A stretch of 64,000 bases of DNA from Campylorhamphus procurvoides (lineage: Eukaryota > Chordata > Aves > Passeriformes > Dendrocolaptidae), in the NCBI GenBank assembly GCA_013396655.1, contig WBMV01007373.1, forward strand, positions 148,583-212,582, read 5' to 3'. This document shows, piece by piece, positions 61,139 through 64,000 of this stretch (the first letter of the stretch is position 1; every line of letters starts with the position of its first letter). Below the pieces are notes generated by a model. The model saw only the letters and a program-made list of their open reading frames with translations. It was not told where the DNA came from and made no database searches. The position numbers and the translations under genes are program-made.

Positions 61139-64000
61139 TGCTCTCTCTGTAGAGCTGTGGCTCCTCAGAAGCTCCATCTCTCCAGCAGGCACTGCCATTC
61201 TGTTCTCCTGAAAGTTCTTTCTAATGGAAAGGGTAAATCTATCATTTCCCTTTTAGCTGTTACTTAAAACCTTTCCTATCAGCCAGCACAACACAAGGAA
61301 ATGCACACTTGAAAGGCCAAGAAGGAAGTTAGGAAAGACTAATGGATTAAAGGAGAAAAAATACGTGGGCAGAGAATTAAAAAAAGGAGAAGCAAGCCAG
61401 AGAACTGAAGACTAAGGGGACAAGCAGAGGAGAAAACAATGAAGATGCAGGGGGTGTTTGTGTATTTTTGGGCTGGGGGGATGTTTTCCCCCAAAACCAA
61501 AGGCATGGGGATGAAGCAGGTACAGGAACACACACTGACCAGCACAACAGCCCCTTAGTTTTCCCCACTGCCAAGGAACAGTTCTGTGGGAGATGATAAC
61601 AACCTCCAAGTATTTCAGCAATGGCTGAGGGAAATTTTCCACTACTTTTGGAAACTCGGGAAATGCAAACTTCTCCAACATTATTTACATGGAGGAGAAT
61701 GCACACAAACTGGGACAAAAATAGCTTGACAGCAGTTTGGCAGAATCCCAACTCCTTGAGCCCCATAAAGAGATCTTACTCAGAGCATTTGTCATAATTA
61801 CATTACAGCAGTCCAGGCCAGGATTCAAGACCAACAAGTTCTGAAGAAAACATCTTTAAGCAAGAGCACCAAGCTTCATTTTCCTGTATTCACCTGAGTT
61901 TTGCTGCAGAATGAGTCTCTACCTCCTTTTTCAGAGGATCTAAACTGTCCAGTACTCATTTTGACAGATGCAAATAGAAAATGCTTGTATGAAATGGGAA
62001 TAATAACTTGCAATCTGCTAAATCATATTACATTATGTTCTACTACAATATGGGCACCAAGCTGGTTTTTAAAATCCAGAAACATTTACATACTAAAGAC
62101 AATTACTTGGTGTGTTAATGAGCACAAAATATACTCATCAGGTCATAAAAAGCATTAATCTGCATTCATACAGACTTCTCCACACTGTTCATTTCTTGCC
62201 TACAGCCATTTTCACAAAATGTATCTCCTGGATAAAACCATTAAAATATAGTTTAAAAGTTCCTGACTAACAGCACCATCTCAGAGACAGCTGAACAGCA
62301 GCCAAGAATGAACATCAGGATCTTTACCAGCTTCCAGGTCCTGAGGCAAATTTATTGGCTCAGCACCCAAAGAAGAGGGGGAGAACTGAAGGTTTGTCAA
62401 GAGCTGTTCCTGTGGGCAGCAGGTGAACCAGCTGGGCAGACAGGGGGGTCCAGTCTGCATTCACAACAGCAAATAAAGACCACAGCTCATGGCACTCGAG
62501 GGGAAAAGGGAACACCAAGGGAGCATAAGGGATAGACATGCAATTGCTGCCTCCACTCAGCAAAAGCTGGATTTTAGATTTAATTTCTCTAACTTCTTGT
62601 TTACCTAAAGATAGATGAGATTAGCTACCAACACACGATAGATTCTGCAGCATATATCCAATACTGTCTGAATTTAAATTCATGCAACCTTTGTGCTGTG
62701 ACACAACTGGGGATGCATCTTCAGAAAGCTCAACTTCATATTTACCCAGAGGAGGGAAAGCATTCACAAATACTCTGATAAGCAAGTGGTACCAAGGGAA
62801 GGTCATGCCACTGACATTCTGAAATGCTTCTGGAGCACATGAGAAAATAGCAGATGCTTTACTGCTCAGAATTCTGCAGTTGGGAAAATATTAATTGAAT
62901 TCATCACAGATGGAGATGAGGAGAGGCAGGACAGGCACAACAAGCACAAGGAACTGAGTGGGGGATCATGAGTGGACAGAGAGCCAGACACAGGAAGTGA
63001 CAGCAACTTGATTAGCTGAACAAGAAGTGGAGATGAGGAAGGGCGAAGAGGAGGGAGGGGAAATTTTCTAAGAGCTTCATTAAAACCCCAGCTCTCAGGG
63101 ACACGTTTTGCTGAACTGTAATTCCCCCTCCCATTCTAATTAGCTCATGTTTGAGGAGAATCCATATGCTCTCCAACCCTCTATGCTGCACTTGAACCCT
63201 TTTGACTCTGCTCAGACAAGACAGACAAATCACTGCCAGTAATATCCCAGTATAAATACTGCCAGTGAAATACCCCAGGAACAAAATACATCTCCCAAAA
63301 TGCAGCTTCAAGCACAGATGTTATTTCACACACTAAACTCTGACACTACTTGCTCTCAGTAATTCAGATGGATCATTTCAAATCCATCAGCAAAACCATT
63401 TGCCCTTTTACTTTTGAAGAAATTCCATTTCCTACTAATCCTTAAAGACACTGAAGTACTATATATATATTCTTGGATACTAAATCATTGTGCCCCTGCC
63501 AAAGCCACCTGAGTCTAAAACGAAGCTGTATTTACCAAGGGGGATAATTCAGCTCATTTACACCTTCTGAATAAATCCAATTTACTCCTTCTACACAAAA
63601 CAATGCACACAAACATCCACAGCTCACCTTCAGTATTTCAGGTTCTTTGATGTCTAGAGCTCCCATGTTCCTTCGCTTTTTCACTCTTTTATGGAATTTG
63701 AGATATTCATGAGGACGTGGAGTAACAAGCCAGATGACACAGACAGCCACCATAAATCCAAGGGCCATTCCAAGTAAGAGTCCACTTAAGTAGCCGGGGA
63801 GAGGGACAATCAAATAAGCATAGACTAACAGTGTTAAGACATATAAAGTTTTCAAGGGTGGTTTAGGCTGTTGCACATCCAGGTTATTTTCATCATCACT
63901 ACTGAGCATGGTGACAGTCTCCTCAGTCACCTCAGCATCCACCACGCTGTCAGCAGGTTTATCAGCTTTGCTCTCATCCTCCAGCAATAGAAAGTCTTCC
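40490..64000 (-). CDS. TEX2: TEX2, ER lipid-transfer protein with SMP domain, 5' part off the right edge
   Basis: Eleven exons with consistent phases give 704 residues plus stop, matching the C-terminal portion of human TEX2 (about 1,130 residues). Known: TEX2 is an ER-anchored protein whose SMP domain carries lipids at membrane contact sites; its yeast relative Nvj2 is also contact-site localised. Seen: acidic segment, two adjacent hydrophobic helices (LYVLTLLVYAYLIVPLPGYL and GLLLGMALGFMVAVCVIWLV), a PH-like region (GWMNEIYNYDPETYH to LYLFGRTGREKEEWFRRF), a Ser-rich linker, then the SMP domain (EEQEAWVNALLGRIFWDFLG to the NIPPPPTDRIWYGF region). The acidic DSDEESSSAGSSEEDD insert within the SMP region is present as in mammals. 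The first about 420 residues lie beyond 64000. Confidence 0.97.
41388..41508 (-). CDS. TEX2: TEX2 exon, SMP domain end
   Basis: Encodes YGFRRPPYLELKARPKLGER then VTDWIARKLEQEFQ; donor CAG|GTGTGC. Confidence 0.97.
41720..41929 (-). CDS. TEX2: TEX2 exon, SMP domain C-terminal half
   Basis: Encodes YVGGSRTSKIMRIVDKITKS, the TEFIKKKIEEVSNTPLLLTV strand and NIPPPPTDRIW. Confidence 0.97.
41930..43829. other. TEX2 intron
   Basis: 1.9 kb, no exon or clear transposon seen. Confidence 0.5.
43830..43946 (-). CDS. TEX2: TEX2 exon, acidic insert
   Basis: Encodes PRAYCLADSDEESSSAGSSE then EDDAPELAGEKQVTAGAEG. Two residues shorter than human at its start (GPRAYC against GCRPRAFC). Confidence 0.94.
43947..47508. 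other. TEX2 intron
   Basis: 3.6 kb with a short (TA)n at about 47284-47292. Nothing else recognised. Confidence 0.5.
47509..47641 (-). CDS. TEX2: TEX2 exon, SMP domain
   Basis: Encodes GLWVDLEMSYNGSFLMTLET through EALKVGEIGREG; donor GG|GTAAGG. Confidence 0.97.
47642..51328. other. TEX2 intron
   Basis: 3.7 kb, AT-rich. No exon, RNA gene or clear repeat recognised. Confidence 0.5.
51329..51428 (-). CDS. TEX2: TEX2 exon, SMP domain
   Basis: Encodes LPYFMNELTLTELDMGIAVP then KILQAFKPSIDHR; acceptor CTTCCAG, donor AGAG|GTAAAA. Confidence 0.97.
52715..52867 (-). CDS. TEX2: TEX2 exon, SMP domain start
   Basis: Encodes an acidic EAEEEEEQEAW lead-in, then VNALLGRIFWDFLGEKYWSD and KKIQMKLSKIK, the N-terminal helix of the SMP fold. 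Confidence 0.97.
54169..54416 (-). CDS. TEX2: TEX2 exon, Ser-rich linker
   Basis: Encodes LTHSRSSSKGNAEEITSQPK, RQKMLLDYNIYMAKCVPQE and SSPTAVKK. The bird sequence differs from mammals at the exon start (GILPALGRADTQPGA). Confidence 0.95.
55544..55883 (-). CDS. TEX2: TEX2 exon, PH-like region part 2
   Basis: Encodes ISLVPKSLARKRIWNKKYPI, a charged Glu/Lys-rich insert, and LYLFGRTGREKEEWFRRF, the last PH-like helix. Confidence 0.97.
57425..57625 (-). CDS. TEX2: TEX2 exon, PH-like region part 1
   Basis: Acceptor CTAG; encodes GWMNEIYNYDPETYHATLTH through VSQKIYELTESK. Confidence 0.97.
57626..63627. other. TEX2 intron upstream of the PH-like region
   Basis: 6.0 kb, the largest TEX2 intron in view, with the TA microsatellite at 61106. 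No coding exon seen. Confidence 0.5.
61106..61136. repeat. (TA)n microsatellite
   Basis: 31 bp of perfect alternating TA in a TEX2 intron. Confidence 0.97.
63628..64000 (-). CDS. TEX2: TEX2 exon with transmembrane hairpin (partial)
   Basis: Open to the right edge; ends EPEILK at donor AAG|GTGAGC. It encodes VTMLSSDDENNLDVQQPKPP, the two membrane helices and a basic RVKKRRN segment on the cytosolic side. Confidence 0.97.

Overview
The window looks like bird genomic DNA. It has intron-rich vertebrate genes with canonical GT-AG splice sites, and CR1-type LINE tails (an antisense tail at 10796-10890 and a sense tail ending in ATTCTATGATTCT at 36040-36052). Gene spans are short for vertebrates: all 22 coding exons of ERN1 fit in about 28 kb. 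A passerine is plausible but cannot be decided from sequence alone.

Layout, left to right. (1) 1-5950, minus strand: a SAMD9/SAMD9L-family antiviral-type gene. One uninterrupted coding exon of about 1,448 codons (1-4344) runs off the left edge, which removes roughly the last 130 residues. No ATG lies in frame before the SAM domain inside this exon, so the start is probably in a tiny upstream exon (candidate 4949-4967). Two interferon-type promoter regions lie upstream: a tandem ISRE overlapping an E2F site and next to a CRE (5333-5382), and a TATA/ISRE promoter (5915-5942) feeding a possible non-coding exon with a strong donor at 5748. (2) 6605-35694, minus strand: ERN1 (IRE1 alpha), complete, 22 coding exons, 978 codons. 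The kinase and KEN RNase residues are intact and the 3' UTR carries an AU-rich element. Exon 1 and its flanks occur twice (33435-34593 and 34595-35770) on either side of a single n. This is most likely an uncollapsed pair of haplotypes. (3) 35770-37380: intergenic DNA with a 22-23 bp tandem repeat, a CR1 tail and a five-unit 55 bp array derived from CR1. (4) 37381-37643, plus strand: a very small two-exon snoRNA host gene (SNHG25-like). Its single intron holds a C/D box snoRNA that fits SNORD104. (5) 38635-64000, minus strand: the last 11 coding exons of TEX2 (704 codons plus stop), covering the two membrane segments, the PH-like region and the SMP lipid-transfer domain. About the first 420 residues lie beyond the right edge.

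ERN1 - SNHG25/SNORD104 - TEX2 is the same gene order as on human chromosome 17q23, which supports orthology of all three. ERN1 (ER-stress sensor) and TEX2 (ER lipid transfer) both act at the ER membrane. The SAMD9-like gene is a foreign neighbour relative to mammals, where SAMD9/SAMD9L sit beside CDK6/HEPACAM2, and it carries its own interferon-response promoter. I found no wholly unknown system. The most unusual items are the SAMD9-like locus with dual ISRE promoters and a split start, the duplicated ERN1 exon 1, and the minimal snoRNA host gene.
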